A DNA stretch of 64,000 nucleotides from contig NZ_CP121261.1 in NCBI RefSeq assembly GCF_029637605.1, forward strand, positions 5,394,001-5,458,000, given 5' to 3'. The notes below the pieces were generated by a model. That model was not told the DNA's origin. It saw only the letters and a program-made list of their open reading frames with translations, and did no database searches. This DNA comes from Achromobacter spanius (GTDB taxonomy: Bacteria > Pseudomonadota > Gammaproteobacteria > Burkholderiales > Burkholderiaceae_B). The position numbers were made by a program, and so were the translations under genes. Of this stretch, positions 30,437-39,119 are shown one piece after another. Each line of letters begins with the position of its first letter. The stretch's first letter is position 1.

Positions 30437-31151
30437 ACCTTTCGGGGTTGAGACGCCGCATTTCCCCTTCGATCCAGTCCTGAACCTTCTGGTTCAGTTC
30501 GTCGGGGGAGAGTCCTTTGGATTCTATCGCGGGACCGATGGACAGGGTAACCATGCCGGGATATTTGACGAAAGCATTGCGCCGCCAGCACTCGCCGGCG
30601 TTATGCGCCACGGGAATGACGACCGCGCCGGTGCGCGACGCCAGCAGCGCCCCGCCCATCTTGAAGCGCGCCGTCTTGCCCGGGGGCACGCGCGTGCCTT
30701 CGGGAAACAGCAACGGCCAGCGGCCTTCGTCCATGCGCGTCTGGCCTTGCTTGACCACCTGGTCGAAGGCGTCCCGGCCCTTGGAGCGGTCAATGGCAAT
30801 CATGCGCAGCAGCGCCAGGCCCCAGCCGAAGAACGGCACCATGTGCAGTTCTTTTTTGTAGACGAAGCAGACTTCGCGCGGCATGTGCGCCGGGAAGAAC
30901 AGGGTTTCCCAGGCCGATTGGTGCTTGGACAGGATCACGGCCGGGCCGTCGGGCAGGTTTTCCCAGCCCTTGACCTGCCAGCGGATCCCGCAGAACACCT
31001 TGGCGCCCCAGATGGCCAGGCGCGGCCAACCCACCGTCAGCTTGTAGCGCCAGTGCAGCGGCAGCGGCGCCCACAGAATGCATAAGAACGCGTAGGGGAT
31101 GACCGTGATGGCCAGGAACAGGAAATACAGCAGCGAACGTAGCCGGGCCAT
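30429..31151 (-). CDS. plsC: 1-acyl-sn-glycerol-3-phosphate acyltransferase
   Basis: Acylates lysophosphatidate at the inner membrane in phospholipid synthesis. The 240 residues start with a membrane helix (LLYFLFLAITVIPYAFLCIL), then the acyltransferase motif SKHQSAWE (histidine with glutamate in place of the usual aspartate, normal for this betaproteobacterial group) and LFPEGTR. I start at the ATG at 31151, four bases after the gmhB stop; the longer frame runs into gmhB. Conserved order gmhB-plsC supports the call. Confidence 0.92.
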   Translation of the reverse strand: MARLRSLLYFLFLAITVIPYAFLCILWAPLPLHWRYKLTVGWPRLAIWGAKVFCGIRWQVKGWENLPDGPAVILSKHQSAWETLFFPAHMPREVCFVYKKELHMVPFFGWGLALLRMIAIDRSKGRDAFDQVVKQGQTRMDEGRWPLLFPEGTRVPPGKTARFKMGGALLASRTGAVVIPVAHNAGECWRRNAFVKYPGMVTLSIGPAIESKGLSPDELNQKVQDWIEGEMRRLNPERYA

Positions 31152-31155
31152 TGAA

Positions 31156-31695
31156 TCAATTGTCCTGAAGCAGAATGTCGACCACGGCCGACAGGTCTTC
31201 GCACACGCGGGTGTTCTCGGGCAGGCCGCCCTTGGCCAGCGTCTTTTTGCCGTTGCCGGTTTGCACCAGCCACGGCGCGCAGCCAACAGCGGACGACGCC
31301 TGCAGATCACGCAGCGAATCGCCCACCGCCGGCACGCCGGCCAGGTTGATGTCGTAGCGGTGCCCGATCTGTTCAAACAGCCCCGGACGCGGCTTGCGGC
31401 AGGTGCAGTTGTCATCCGGCCCGTGCGGGCACAGGAACACCGCGTCGATCGCGCCGCCCACGGCGGCCAGTTCACGCCGCATCTTGGTGTGGATGGCGGT
31501 CAGAGTGTCCATGTCGAACAGGCCGCGCGCCAGGCCGGACTGGTTGGTGGCAACCACCACCTTCCAGTCGGCCTGCGTCAGCCGGGCGATGGCTTGCAGG
31601 CTGCCGGGCAGGGCGATCCATTCGTCGGGATTCTTGACGAACGCATCGCTGTCCTGATTGATGACGCCGTCGCGGTCTAGGATGATGAGTTTCAC
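31156..31695 (-). CDS. gmhB: D-glycero-beta-D-manno-heptose-1,7-bisphosphate 7-phosphatase
   Basis: Removes the C7 phosphate in ADP-heptose synthesis for the LPS inner core. The 179-residue HAD protein has the nucleophile motif LDRDGVIN, then VATNQSG and KPRPGLF, and the zinc cysteines and histidine in CPHGPDDNCTC that mark GmhB. Start is GTG at 31695, overlapping the glyS stop (GTGA). Confidence 0.95.
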   Translation of the reverse strand: MKLIILDRDGVINQDSDAFVKNPDEWIALPGSLQAIARLTQADWKVVVATNQSGLARGLFDMDTLTAIHTKMRRELAAVGGAIDAVFLCPHGPDDNCTCRKPRPGLFEQIGHRYDINLAGVPAVGDSLRDLQASSAVGCAPWLVQTGNGKKTLAKGGLPENTRVCEDLSAVVDILLQDN

Positions 31696-33830
31696 TGTGC
31701 CAACCTGGAAATGTCGGCCACCTGGTTCATCAGGCCATGCAACTGGCTCAGCAGAGCCAGTCGGTTGGCGCGCACGGCCGGGTCTTCGGCCATGACCATG
31801 ACGTCGGCAAAAAAGGCGTCCACCGGTTCGCGAGCTTGCGCCAGCGTGGACAGGCTGCCGGCAAAGTCGCCCGCGGCCAATTGCGCTTCGGCTTGCGGGC
31901 GCAGCTGGGCGACGGTGGCGGCCAGCGCTTTTTCCGCGGGTTCGACCAGGGCGGCCTCATTCACCGCGCCGATCTCGCCTTCGGCCTTCTTCAGCAGGTT
32001 GCCGATGCGCTTGTTGGCGGCGGCCAGGCTGGCCGCTTCGGGCAGTTGCGCGAACGCGGCGGCGGCGCGCACGCGCTCGGCTACCTGGTGCAGCGGCGGC
32101 GTCAGCGCAATCACCGCTTCCACCGCGTTGCGGTCGAAGTCGTTGATGAGCTGGTTGCGGTAGCGCTCGTAGATGAACGTGCGAACTTCAGCCAGCGTGT
32201 CGGCCGGGATCTTGCCGGCGGGGAACGTGCCTGCGGCCAAGTCCAACAGGCCGTTGAGCGACAGCGGGCCGTCCTGGCTGACCTTCAGCCAGCCACCAGC
32301 CGCCAATTGCTCAAACGCGCTGATCAGGCCAAGCGCCGCGCGGCGCAGGCCGAAGGGGTCGCGTTCGCCCGTGGGCGCCAGGCCGATGGCCCAGATGCCG
32401 ACCAGCGTTTCCACGCGCTCGGCGATGAACAGCGTGGCGGCGGTCAGGGTGTCTTGCGTGACGGGGGCGTCGTAGCGGTTGCGGTATTGCGTGCGCAGCG
32501 CCTCGACGACGCTGGCGGGCTCGCCGTCGCCGGCTGCGTAGTAGGCGCCCATGATGCCTTGCAGCTCGGGGAATTCGCCCACCATGTTCGAACCCAGGTC
32601 GGCCTTGGCCAGCATGGCGGCGCGGTCGGCTGCGCTAACGTCGCCGCCCAGTTGCTCGGCCACGCCACGCGCGATGGCGCGCACGCGCTCGACACGTTCA
32701 AGCTGGGTGCCCAGCTTGTTGTGATAAACGATGGAACCCAGCTGTTCCACGCGCGAGGCCAGCGGTGTCTTGCGGTCGGTTTCAAAGAAGAACTGCGCAT
32801 CGGCCAGGCGCGGGCGCACCACGCGCTGGTTGCCTTCAACGATGTTCACCGGCTTGTCCGTGTGCATGTTGCTCACGATCAGGAAGCGGTGCGTCAGGCG
32901 GCCGGTGGCCGGGTCGAACAGCGGGAAGTACTTCTGGTTCAAACGCATGGTCAGGATCAGGCATTCCTGCGGCACTTGCAGGAACTGCTCTTCAAACTGA
33001 CCCACGTAGACGGTGGGGTGTTCGACCAGCGCCGTCACTTCGTCCAGCAGCGCGGCCACTTCTGGGTCGTCGCCCAGCGTGGCCGACAGGCGGCCGGCGT
33101 GGTCCAGCAACTGGCGCTGGATGTCATCGCGGCGGCCTTCGAAGGACGCGACGACGCGGCCCTTTTCAGCCAGCGTGGCGGCGTAGGAATCGGCGTCGGT
33201 GAACGAGACGGGGCCGGCGCTCATGAAGCGGTGGCCCAGCGTGTCGCGGCCGGCCTGCATGCCCAGCGCGGCGACCGGCACCACGTCGGCGCCAAACAGC
33301 GCAACCAGACCGTGGGCGGGGCGCACGAACTTGACGGTGGTGACGCCGTCGGCCAATTGGTAACGCATCACCTTGGGGATCGGCAGGCTGTTCAACGCCG
33401 TGTCGATGCCTTCCTGCAAACCGGCGGCCAGCGACGAACCGGGGGCGGTGCCGCGAGCCACCAGGTAGTCCTGCTTGCCATCGGATTCGCGGTCCAGGGT
33501 GGCCAGGTCGATATTTTCCAGGCCCTTGGCGGCCAGCTTCTTTTGCAGCGCTGGGGTAGCCTTGCCGTCTTCGGTCAGGCCGATCTTGGCGGGCATCAGC
33601 TTTTCGGCATAGGGCTGGTCAGGCGCCTGCGCCAGCACGGCGGACAGGTGCACGGCCAGGCGGCGCGGCGTGGAATACGCGGTGACCGCGCAGCCTTCGG
33701 CCAGCAGGCCGTGGCGTTCCAGCGTGGCGCGCACGCCTTCGGCAAAGGCCTGGCCCAGCTTTTGCAGGGCCTTGGGCGGGAGTTCTTCGGTCAGCAGTTC
33801 GACCAGCAGGGGGCGGATGTTCGTCGTCAT
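31692..33830 (-). CDS. glyS: Glycyl-tRNA synthetase beta subunit
   Basis: Together with GlyQ forms the alpha2-beta2 synthetase that charges tRNA-Gly. The 712 residues begin MTTNIRPLLVELLTEELPPKAL, the family opening, and end with the anticodon-binding domain. ATG at 33830 directly abuts the glyQ stop, with no intergenic base. Confidence 0.96.
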   Translation of the reverse strand: MTTNIRPLLVELLTEELPPKALQKLGQAFAEGVRATLERHGLLAEGCAVTAYSTPRRLAVHLSAVLAQAPDQPYAEKLMPAKIGLTEDGKATPALQKKLAAKGLENIDLATLDRESDGKQDYLVARGTAPGSSLAAGLQEGIDTALNSLPIPKVMRYQLADGVTTVKFVRPAHGLVALFGADVVPVAALGMQAGRDTLGHRFMSAGPVSFTDADSYAATLAEKGRVVASFEGRRDDIQRQLLDHAGRLSATLGDDPEVAALLDEVTALVEHPTVYVGQFEEQFLQVPQECLILTMRLNQKYFPLFDPATGRLTHRFLIVSNMHTDKPVNIVEGNQRVVRPRLADAQFFFETDRKTPLASRVEQLGSIVYHNKLGTQLERVERVRAIARGVAEQLGGDVSAADRAAMLAKADLGSNMVGEFPELQGIMGAYYAAGDGEPASVVEALRTQYRNRYDAPVTQDTLTAATLFIAERVETLVGIWAIGLAPTGERDPFGLRRAALGLISAFEQLAAGGWLKVSQDGPLSLNGLLDLAAGTFPAGKIPADTLAEVRTFIYERYRNQLINDFDRNAVEAVIALTPPLHQVAERVRAAAAFAQLPEAASLAAANKRIGNLLKKAEGEIGAVNEAALVEPAEKALAATVAQLRPQAEAQLAAGDFAGSLSTLAQAREPVDAFFADVMVMAEDPAVRANRLALLSQLHGLMNQVADISRLAQ

Positions 33831-34742
33831 TTATGCAGCCTCCCCGGCGGCCTGATTGCGGCGCAGCATGGGAAAGCCCAGTCGTTCGCGGGAATCGAAA
33901 TAAGCCTGCGCGACGGCGCGCGACAGGTTGCGGATGCGGCCAATGTAGGCGGCGCGCTCGGTCACGCTGATGGCGCCTCGCGCGTCCAGCATGTTGAAGG
34001 TGTGCGCGGCTTTCAGCGCGGCCTCGTAGGCCGGCAGCGCCAGCGGCACGTCCATCAGGCGCTTGGCTTCGGCTTCGTAGTCGTTGAAGTGCGCAAACAG
34101 CATGTCGGCCGACGAGTGCTCGAAGTTGTAGGTCGATTGTTCGACTTCGTTCTGGTGGAACACGTCGCGGTACAGCACGCGGTTGCCGTTGGCGCCCTCG
34201 GTCCAGACCAGGTCGTACACGCTTTGCACGTCTTGCAGGTACATGGCCAGGCGTTCCAGGCCGTAGGTGATTTCACCCGTGGTCGGCGTGCAATCCAGGC
34301 CGCCCACTTGCTGGAAGTAGGTGAACTGCGTGACTTCCATGCCGTTCAGCCAGACTTCCCAGCCCAGGCCCCAAGCGCCCAGCGTGGGATTTTCCCAGTC
34401 GTCCTCGACGAAGCGGATGTCGTGCTGGGTGGGGTCGATGCCCAGCGCCTTCAGCGAACCGATGTACAGGTCCAGGATGTCGGGCGGCGCGGGCTTGAGC
34501 ACCACCTGGTACTGGTAATAGTGCTGCAGGCGGTTGGGGTTTTCGCCGTAGCGGCCATCCTTGGGGCGACGCGACGGCTGCACGTAGGCGGCGCGCCACG
34601 GCTCCGGGCCGATCGCGCGCAGGAACGTAGCCGTGTGCGAGGTGCCGGCGCCGACTTCCATGTCGTAGGGTTGCAGCAGGGCGCAACCCTGCTTGTCCCA
34701 GTATTCCTGGAGCGTAAGGATGATTTGCTGAAAGGTGAGCAT
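33831..34742 (-). CDS. glyQ: Glycyl-tRNA synthetase alpha subunit
   Basis: Catalytic subunit that activates glycine. The 303 residues begin [20 protein letters not shown] and include [19 protein letters not shown], both signature segments of the bacterial alpha2-beta2 type. First gene of the minus-strand operon glyQ-glyS-gmhB-plsC-ygjP-gloA-def. Its promoter must lie in the 280-base divergent gap before the crotonase gene; I see no convincing consensus boxes there. Confidence 0.96.
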   Translation of the reverse strand: MLTFQQIILTLQEYWDKQGCALLQPYDMEVGAGTSHTATFLRAIGPEPWRAAYVQPSRRPKDGRYGENPNRLQHYYQYQVVLKPAPPDILDLYIGSLKALGIDPTQHDIRFVEDDWENPTLGAWGLGWEVWLNGMEVTQFTYFQQVGGLDCTPTTGEITYGLERLAMYLQDVQSVYDLVWTEGANGNRVLYRDVFHQNEVEQSTYNFEHSSADMLFAHFNDYEAEAKRLMDVPLALPAYEAALKAAHTFNMLDARGAISVTERAAYIGRIRNLSRAVAQAYFDSRERLGFPMLRRNQAAGEAA

Positions 34743-35021
34743 AGGATTCTTGGAATTCGACTCGCCAGGCAGGCCTGCCGTGGGCGTGGGAAACCGGGCA
34801 TTTTAACTGGCCTGGGGCCGTCCCGTTTGGCGGGCGCCGCCGGGCAGTTACATCTATGCCAGAACGGCATCCCCCGGGCGGGCCGAGTGTGCCCCTGGCG
34901 GACGCTCAGGAAGCAGCCCGGCTGCGCCTGGAAACCAATGGTCGTATGATTCCAGGTTACGTCCCAAGTCTTATATAAAACCCGGAACCCGATTCCGAGA
35001 AATCCCGGAAGGAGCAGTCCT

Positions 35022-35789
35022 ATGTCAGACCTGATCACGGTGGAAGTCACCGACGGCATCCAGATCATCACGATCAACCGCCCCGAAGCCAAGAACGCCA
35101 TCAACCTGGAAACCGCCCAGGCCATGGCCGCCGCGCTGGACCAGCTGGACAGCCGCGACGACATCCGCATCGGCATCCTGACGGGTGGCGGCGGCACGTT
35201 CTCGTCGGGCATGGACTTGAAGGCATTCGCCAAATCCGGGCAGCGTCCCTATGTTGACGGCCGTGGTTTCGCCGGCCTGAACGAACGCCCGCCCAAGAAG
35301 CCGCTGATCGCCGCCGTGGAAGGCTACGCGCTGGCCGGCGGCTGCGAAATGGCCTTGGCGTCCGACCTGATCGTGGCCGCCAACAACGCCAAGTTCGGCC
35401 TGCCTGAAGTCAAGCGCGGCCTGGTGGCCGGCGCTGGCGGCATGCTGCGCCTGCCGCGTCGCCTGCCGTACCACATCGCCATGGAAGTGATCCTGACGGG
35501 CGAAATGCTGACCGCCGAACGCGCGCATTCGTTTGGCCTGGTCAACCGCCTGACCGAACCGGGCGGTGCGCTGGCCGGTGCGCTGGAGCTGGCGCGCGCC
35601 ATCGTTGAAAACGGCCCGCTGGCCGTGCAGACCGCCAAGAGCATCGTGTCGCAGGCCGTTGATTGGGAACAGGACGGCATGTTCGACCGCCAACGTCCGT
35701 TGATTGCGCATATCTTTTCGTCGGCCGACGCGAAGGAAGGCGCGACCGCTTTCGCTGAAAAGCGCAAGCCGGTCTGGCAGGGTAAGTAA
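35022..35789 (+). CDS. Crotonase-fold enoyl-CoA hydratase/isomerase
   Basis: A 255-residue crotonase with the oxyanion-hole segments GGGGTFSSGMDLKAF and AVEGYALAGGCEMALASDLI and a catalytic-region LPEVKRGLVAGAGG. The first catalytic glutamate of true hydratases (position of G in EALAGG-type strings) cannot be assigned with certainty, so a hydratase or isomerase of unknown chain specificity is the right level. Good ribosome site AAGGAG eight bases before the ATG. A strong hairpin without T run (35798-35818) follows. Confidence 0.88.
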   Translation: MSDLITVEVTDGIQIITINRPEAKNAINLETAQAMAAALDQLDSRDDIRIGILTGGGGTFSSGMDLKAFAKSGQRPYVDGRGFAGLNERPPKKPLIAAVEGYALAGGCEMALASDLIVAANNAKFGLPEVKRGLVAGAGGMLRLPRRLPYHIAMEVILTGEMLTAERAHSFGLVNRLTEPGGALAGALELARAIVENGPLAVQTAKSIVSQAVDWEQDGMFDRQRPLIAHIFSSADAKEGATAFAEKRKPVWQGK

Positions 35790-35797
35790 TGAGTATC

Positions 35798-35818
35798 CCC
35801 GGCCGCAAGGCGGCCGGG
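35798..35818. other. Strong GC hairpin after the crotonase gene
   Basis: CCCGGCCGC-AAG-GCGGCCGGG forms a perfect nine-base-pair stem. No T tract follows. It may stabilise the 3' end of the crotonase mRNA or act as a weak terminator. Confidence 0.5.
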
Positions 35819-35908
35819 CAGCAATAACGATCTGTGCTCCCTTGTGGTTGGCTTCACCCGCCAGCCGCGTTTTCAATATCCAGTTTTCATCTAGACCCGC
35901 AAATCGCC

Positions 35909-37432
35909 ATGTCCGTCATCATTAAAGAAGAAGACTTCATCCAGTCGATAGCCGATGGCATCCAGTTCATCAGCTACTACCACCCCGTCGACTACATCCG
36001 CCATCTGGCGCGCGCCTACGAGCGCGAGGAAAGCCCCGCCGCGCGCGACGCGATGGCGCAGATCCTGACCAATTCCCGCATGTGCGCCGAAGGCAAGCGT
36101 CCGCTGTGCCAGGACACCGGCATCGTCAACGTCTTCCTGAAGATCGGCATGAGCGTGCGCTTTGACACCAAGCGCACCCTGCAAGAGCTCTGTGACGAAG
36201 GCGTGCGCCGTGGCTACCTGAACCCGGACAATCCGCTGCGCGCTTCCGTGCTGGATGACCCGCTGTTCGCGCGCAAGAACACGCGCGACAACACGCCCTG
36301 TATCCTGCACGTCGAGCTTGTCCAGGGTGACAAGGTCGACGTGCAAATCGCTTCCAAGGGCGGCGGTTCGGAAAACAAATCCAAGTTCGCCATGCTGAAC
36401 CCCAGCGATTCGCTGGTGGACTGGGTGCTGAAGACCGTCCCGACCATGGGCGCCGGCTGGTGCCCCCCGGGCATGCTCGGCATCGGCGTCGGCGGCACCG
36501 CTGAAAAAGCCATGCTGATGGCCAAGCAGTCGTTGATGGAAGACATCGACATGTACGAACTGCTGGCCCGTGGCCCGCAGAACAAGCTGGAAGAACTGCG
36601 CATCGAGCTGTACGAAAAGGTCAACGCGCTGGGTATCGGCGCGCAAGGCCTGGGCGGCCTGACCACCGTGCTGGACGTCAAGATCAGCACCTTCCCCACG
36701 CACGCCGCGTCCAAGCCGGTTGCGATGATCCCGAACTGCGCCGCCACGCGCCATGCGCACTTTGAACTGGACGGCACGGGCCCCGCGCGCCTGGATCCGC
36801 CGTCGCTGTCCGAATGGCCGGAAGTGCATTGGGCGCCGGACTACAACAAGTCCAAGCAGGTAGACCTGAACACGCTGACCAAGGAAGAAGTGGCCAGCTG
36901 GAAGCCGGGCCAGACGCTGCTGCTGTCCGGCAAGATGCTGACCGGCCGCGACGCCGCGCACAAGCGCATCCAGGACATGCTGGCCAAGGGCGAGCCGCTG
37001 CCCGTGGACTTCACCAACCGCGTGATCTATTACGTGGGCCCGGTGGATCCGGTGGGCGACGAAGTGGTCGGCCCCGCCGGCCCCACCACCGCCACGCGCA
37101 TGGACAAGTTCACCGACATGATGTTGGAGAAGACGGGCCTGATCTCGATGATCGGCAAGTCCGAACGCGGCCCGGTCGCGATTGAAGCCATCAAGAAGCA
37201 CGGCTCGGCGTATCTGATGGCGGTGGGCGGCGCGGCGTATCTGGTATCCAAGGCCATTCGTGGCGCCAAGGTGCTGGGCTTTGCCGACCTGGGCATGGAA
37301 GCCATCTACGAATTCGACGTGAAGGACATGCCGGTAACCGTGGCGGTAGACGCCAAGGGCACCTCGGTCCACACGACGGGTCCGAAGGAATGGCAAGCCA
37401 AGATCGGGAAGATTCCGGTCGCGGTTGCGTAA
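35909..37432 (+). CDS. fumA: Class I fumarate hydratase (iron-sulphur, FumA type)
   Basis: Interconverts fumarate and malate using a 4Fe-4S cluster. The 507-residue single-chain enzyme carries the N-terminal alpha part (GKRPLCQDTGIVNVF, DNTPCILHVEL, MIPNCAATRHAHFE with cluster cysteines) and the C-terminal beta part (TGRDAAHKRI, YYVGPVDPVGDEVVGPAGPTT). I start at the ATG at 35909, where similarity begins; upstream in-frame residues look like leader sequence. A good terminator follows within 15 bases. Confidence 0.94.
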   Translation: MSVIIKEEDFIQSIADGIQFISYYHPVDYIRHLARAYEREESPAARDAMAQILTNSRMCAEGKRPLCQDTGIVNVFLKIGMSVRFDTKRTLQELCDEGVRRGYLNPDNPLRASVLDDPLFARKNTRDNTPCILHVELVQGDKVDVQIASKGGGSENKSKFAMLNPSDSLVDWVLKTVPTMGAGWCPPGMLGIGVGGTAEKAMLMAKQSLMEDIDMYELLARGPQNKLEELRIELYEKVNALGIGAQGLGGLTTVLDVKISTFPTHAASKPVAMIPNCAATRHAHFELDGTGPARLDPPSLSEWPEVHWAPDYNKSKQVDLNTLTKEEVASWKPGQTLLLSGKMLTGRDAAHKRIQDMLAKGEPLPVDFTNRVIYYVGPVDPVGDEVVGPAGPTTATRMDKFTDMMLEKTGLISMIGKSERGPVAIEAIKKHGSAYLMAVGGAAYLVSKAIRGAKVLGFADLGMEAIYEFDVKDMPVTVAVDAKGTSVHTTGPKEWQAKIGKIPVAVA

Positions 37433-37445
37433 ACGGTGTTTTTGG

Positions 37446-37471
37446 TGGGTGGGTATGACCCACCCATTTTT
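37446..37471 (+). terminator. Rho-independent terminator of fumA
   Basis: TGGGTGGGT-ATG-ACCCACCCA forms a perfect nine-base-pair stem followed by TTTTTAA, 14 bases after the fumA stop. Confidence 0.85.
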
Positions 37472-37484
37472 AATTCGGCGATGG
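37471..37484. repeat. 14-bp direct repeat, left copy, flanking the second repeat array
   Basis: TAATTCGGCGATGG occurs here and again at 37911-37924, in the same orientation on either side of the two palindromic elements. It looks like a target duplication or a recombination scar. The right copy lies inside the CoA-transferase coding sequence. Confidence 0.75.
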
Positions 37485-37497
37485 ACGTGCAGGCCAT

Positions 37498-37679
37498 CGT
37501 AGGATGGGTGAAGCGCGCACGGACGCGGAGAAGAACACCGACGTTTAACGCGCGTAACCCATCATGCAACGGCGGTGCTGTGGCTGATTTGGTTAAGGAT
37601 TCCGGCGGTGCTTGATGGGTTTCGCGCGGCCGGCGGTGGGGTTCTTGTATCGGGTCTGTCGCGCTCCACCCATCCTACG
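37498..37679. repeat. Palindromic repeat element A of the second array
   Basis: A 182-base element with outer inverted ends CGTAGGATGGGTGAAGCGCG and CGCGCTCCACCCATCCTACG and inner arms CGCGCGTAACCCATCA and TGATGGGTTTCGCGCG around a centre of about 40 bases. It shares outer and inner arms with the array after rsmA. No open frame spans it convincingly. Non-autonomous MITE-like or REP-like in form. Confidence 0.9.
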
Positions 37680-37710
37680 TGCTATCTGCCGATTTTTCGG
37701 TAGGGGCAAT

Positions 37711-37891
37711 GTAGGATGGGTGAAGCGCGCACGGATGCGGACAAGAACGCTGATGTCTATCGCGCGGAACCCATCATGCTGCCGTGGTGCTGTGGCTGAT
37801 TTGGTTAAGGACCCCGGCGCTGCTTGATGGGTTCCGCGCGATCGGCGTTGGGGTTCTTGCCCTGGGCCTGCCGCGCTTCACCCATCCTACG
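37711..37891. repeat. Palindromic repeat element B, supplying the CoA-transferase stop codon
   Basis: A second copy of element A, 212 bases on, with the same arms and a similar trailing sequence (TGCCATCTGTCGG versus TGCTATCTGCCGA), so the pair is a tandem duplication of element plus spacer. Read on the minus strand, its TAG at 37889-37887 ends the downstream CoA-transferase. Confidence 0.9.
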
Positions 37892-39119
37892 TGCCATCTG
37901 TCGGTTTTATTAATTCGGCGATGGCGGTGGGGGATTTGTTCAGTACCTCGCGCAGGACCTCTTCCGTGTGTTCGCCCAACAATGGCGGGGCGCGGCGGTA
38001 GACCACCGGTGAATCCGAAAATCGTAACGGGCTGGCCGTGACGGGGGCCGTGCCGCCCAAGGGATGCGGCAAATCGCGGCGCAACTGCCGGGCTTCGGCT
38101 TGCGGGTGCGCGAAGGCCTGTGCGATGTTGTTGATCGGGCCGCACGGCACTCCCACCGCTTCCAGCTTCGCAATCCAGTCGTCGCGACGGCCTTCCTGCA
38201 TGATCCCCGTCAGTATCCCGATCAATTCCTCGCGGTTCGTGACGCGCAAGCGGTTGGTGGCAAAGCGCGGATCATCGCCCAGTTCCGGCACACCGATGGC
38301 GCGGCAATACGCGCGGTACTGCGATTCGTTGCCCGTGGCCACGATCAGATGGCCGTCGCTGGCCGCGAACACCTGATAGGGCACCACGTTCTGATGCGCG
38401 TTACCCGCGCGCGTGGGTGCCACGCCGGAATTGAAGTAGTTGGAATTCTGGTTTGCCAGCAGCGCCACATGGCTATCCAGCAACGCAATATCCAGATGCT
38501 GCCCCAGGCCGCTGCGATGCCGTTCCTGCAGCGCCGCCAGAATCGCGACCGTGGCGTACATGCCGGTGACGATATCCGTCACCGCCACGCCCGCCTTCTG
38601 CGGGCCGCCGCCGGGCAGGTCGTCGCGCTCACCGGTAATGCTCATCAGCCCGCCCATGCCCTGGATCATGAAGTCGTACCCAGGGCGTTGCGCAAAGGGC
38701 CCGTCCTGCCCGAAGCCTGTCACCGAGCAATAGATCAAACGCGGGTTGATGGCTTTCAGGCTGTCGTAGTCCAGCCCATATTTCTTCAGCCCACCCACCT
38801 TGAAGTTCTCGACCAGGATGTCGCTGACAGCCGCCAGTTCGCGAATCAGCGCCGCGCCAGCAGGCGTGGCCATGTCCGCTTCCACCGAACGCTTGTTGCG
38901 GTTCGTGCTCAGGTAGTAGGCGGATTCGCTGGTGTCCTGGCCGTTCGCATCCTTCAAATACGGCGGCCCCCAAGCGCGCGTGTCGTCGCCCACGCCCGGG
39001 CGTTCGATCTTGATGACGTCGGCACCCAGATCAGCCAGATTTTGCGTGCACCAGGGGCCAGCCAGAATGCGCGACAAGTCCAATACGCGGATGCCGTCCA
39101 ACGCGGGCGGCCGCGTCAT
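37887..39119 (-). CDS. CaiB/BaiF family (class III) CoA-transferase
   Basis: Transfers CoA between carboxylic acids; substrate not known. The 410 residues show the family opening LDLSRILAGPWCTQNLADLGA with VIKIERP, and the catalytic aspartate region FAQRPGYDFMIQGMGGLM. Start ATG at 39119 overlaps the MaoC gene stop (ATGA). The last residues, LIKPTDGT then TAG, are encoded by repeat-derived sequence, and the stop is the repeat's TAG; usual family members end with a sequence like IAALRADGVI, so the tail has probably been altered by the repeat. The divergent SDR-MaoC-CoA-transferase operon is likely controlled by the LysR gene at 41050. Confidence 0.92.
   Translation of the reverse strand: MTRPPALDGIRVLDLSRILAGPWCTQNLADLGADVIKIERPGVGDDTRAWGPPYLKDANGQDTSESAYYLSTNRNKRSVEADMATPAGAALIRELAAVSDILVENFKVGGLKKYGLDYDSLKAINPRLIYCSVTGFGQDGPFAQRPGYDFMIQGMGGLMSITGERDDLPGGGPQKAGVAVTDIVTGMYATVAILAALQERHRSGLGQHLDIALLDSHVALLANQNSNYFNSGVAPTRAGNAHQNVVPYQVFAASDGHLIVATGNESQYRAYCRAIGVPELGDDPRFATNRLRVTNREELIGILTGIMQEGRRDDWIAKLEAVGVPCGPINNIAQAFAHPQAEARQLRRDLPHPLGGTAPVTASPLRFSDSPVVYRRAPPLLGEHTEEVLREVLNKSPTAIAELIKPTDGT
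37911..37924. repeat. 14-bp direct repeat, right copy
   Basis: Same TAATTCGGCGATGG as 37471-37484. Here it encodes, on the minus strand, part of the TAIAELI end of the CoA-transferase. The left copy read the same way gives TSIAELK, so it may be the displaced original end of the gene. Confidence 0.7.

Noticed and set aside
31737..34949. Very long open frame (1070 codons) on the plus strand opposite glyS and glyQ
   Set aside because: It is the antisense of two certain genes, a result of high GC at third positions. The translation has no domain signature and is composed of arginine, alanine, glycine and histidine runs.
34743..35021. T-box or leader peptide before glyQ
   Set aside because: No T-box sequence or specifier stem is visible, and T-box control of glyQS is a feature of Firmicutes, not of this group.
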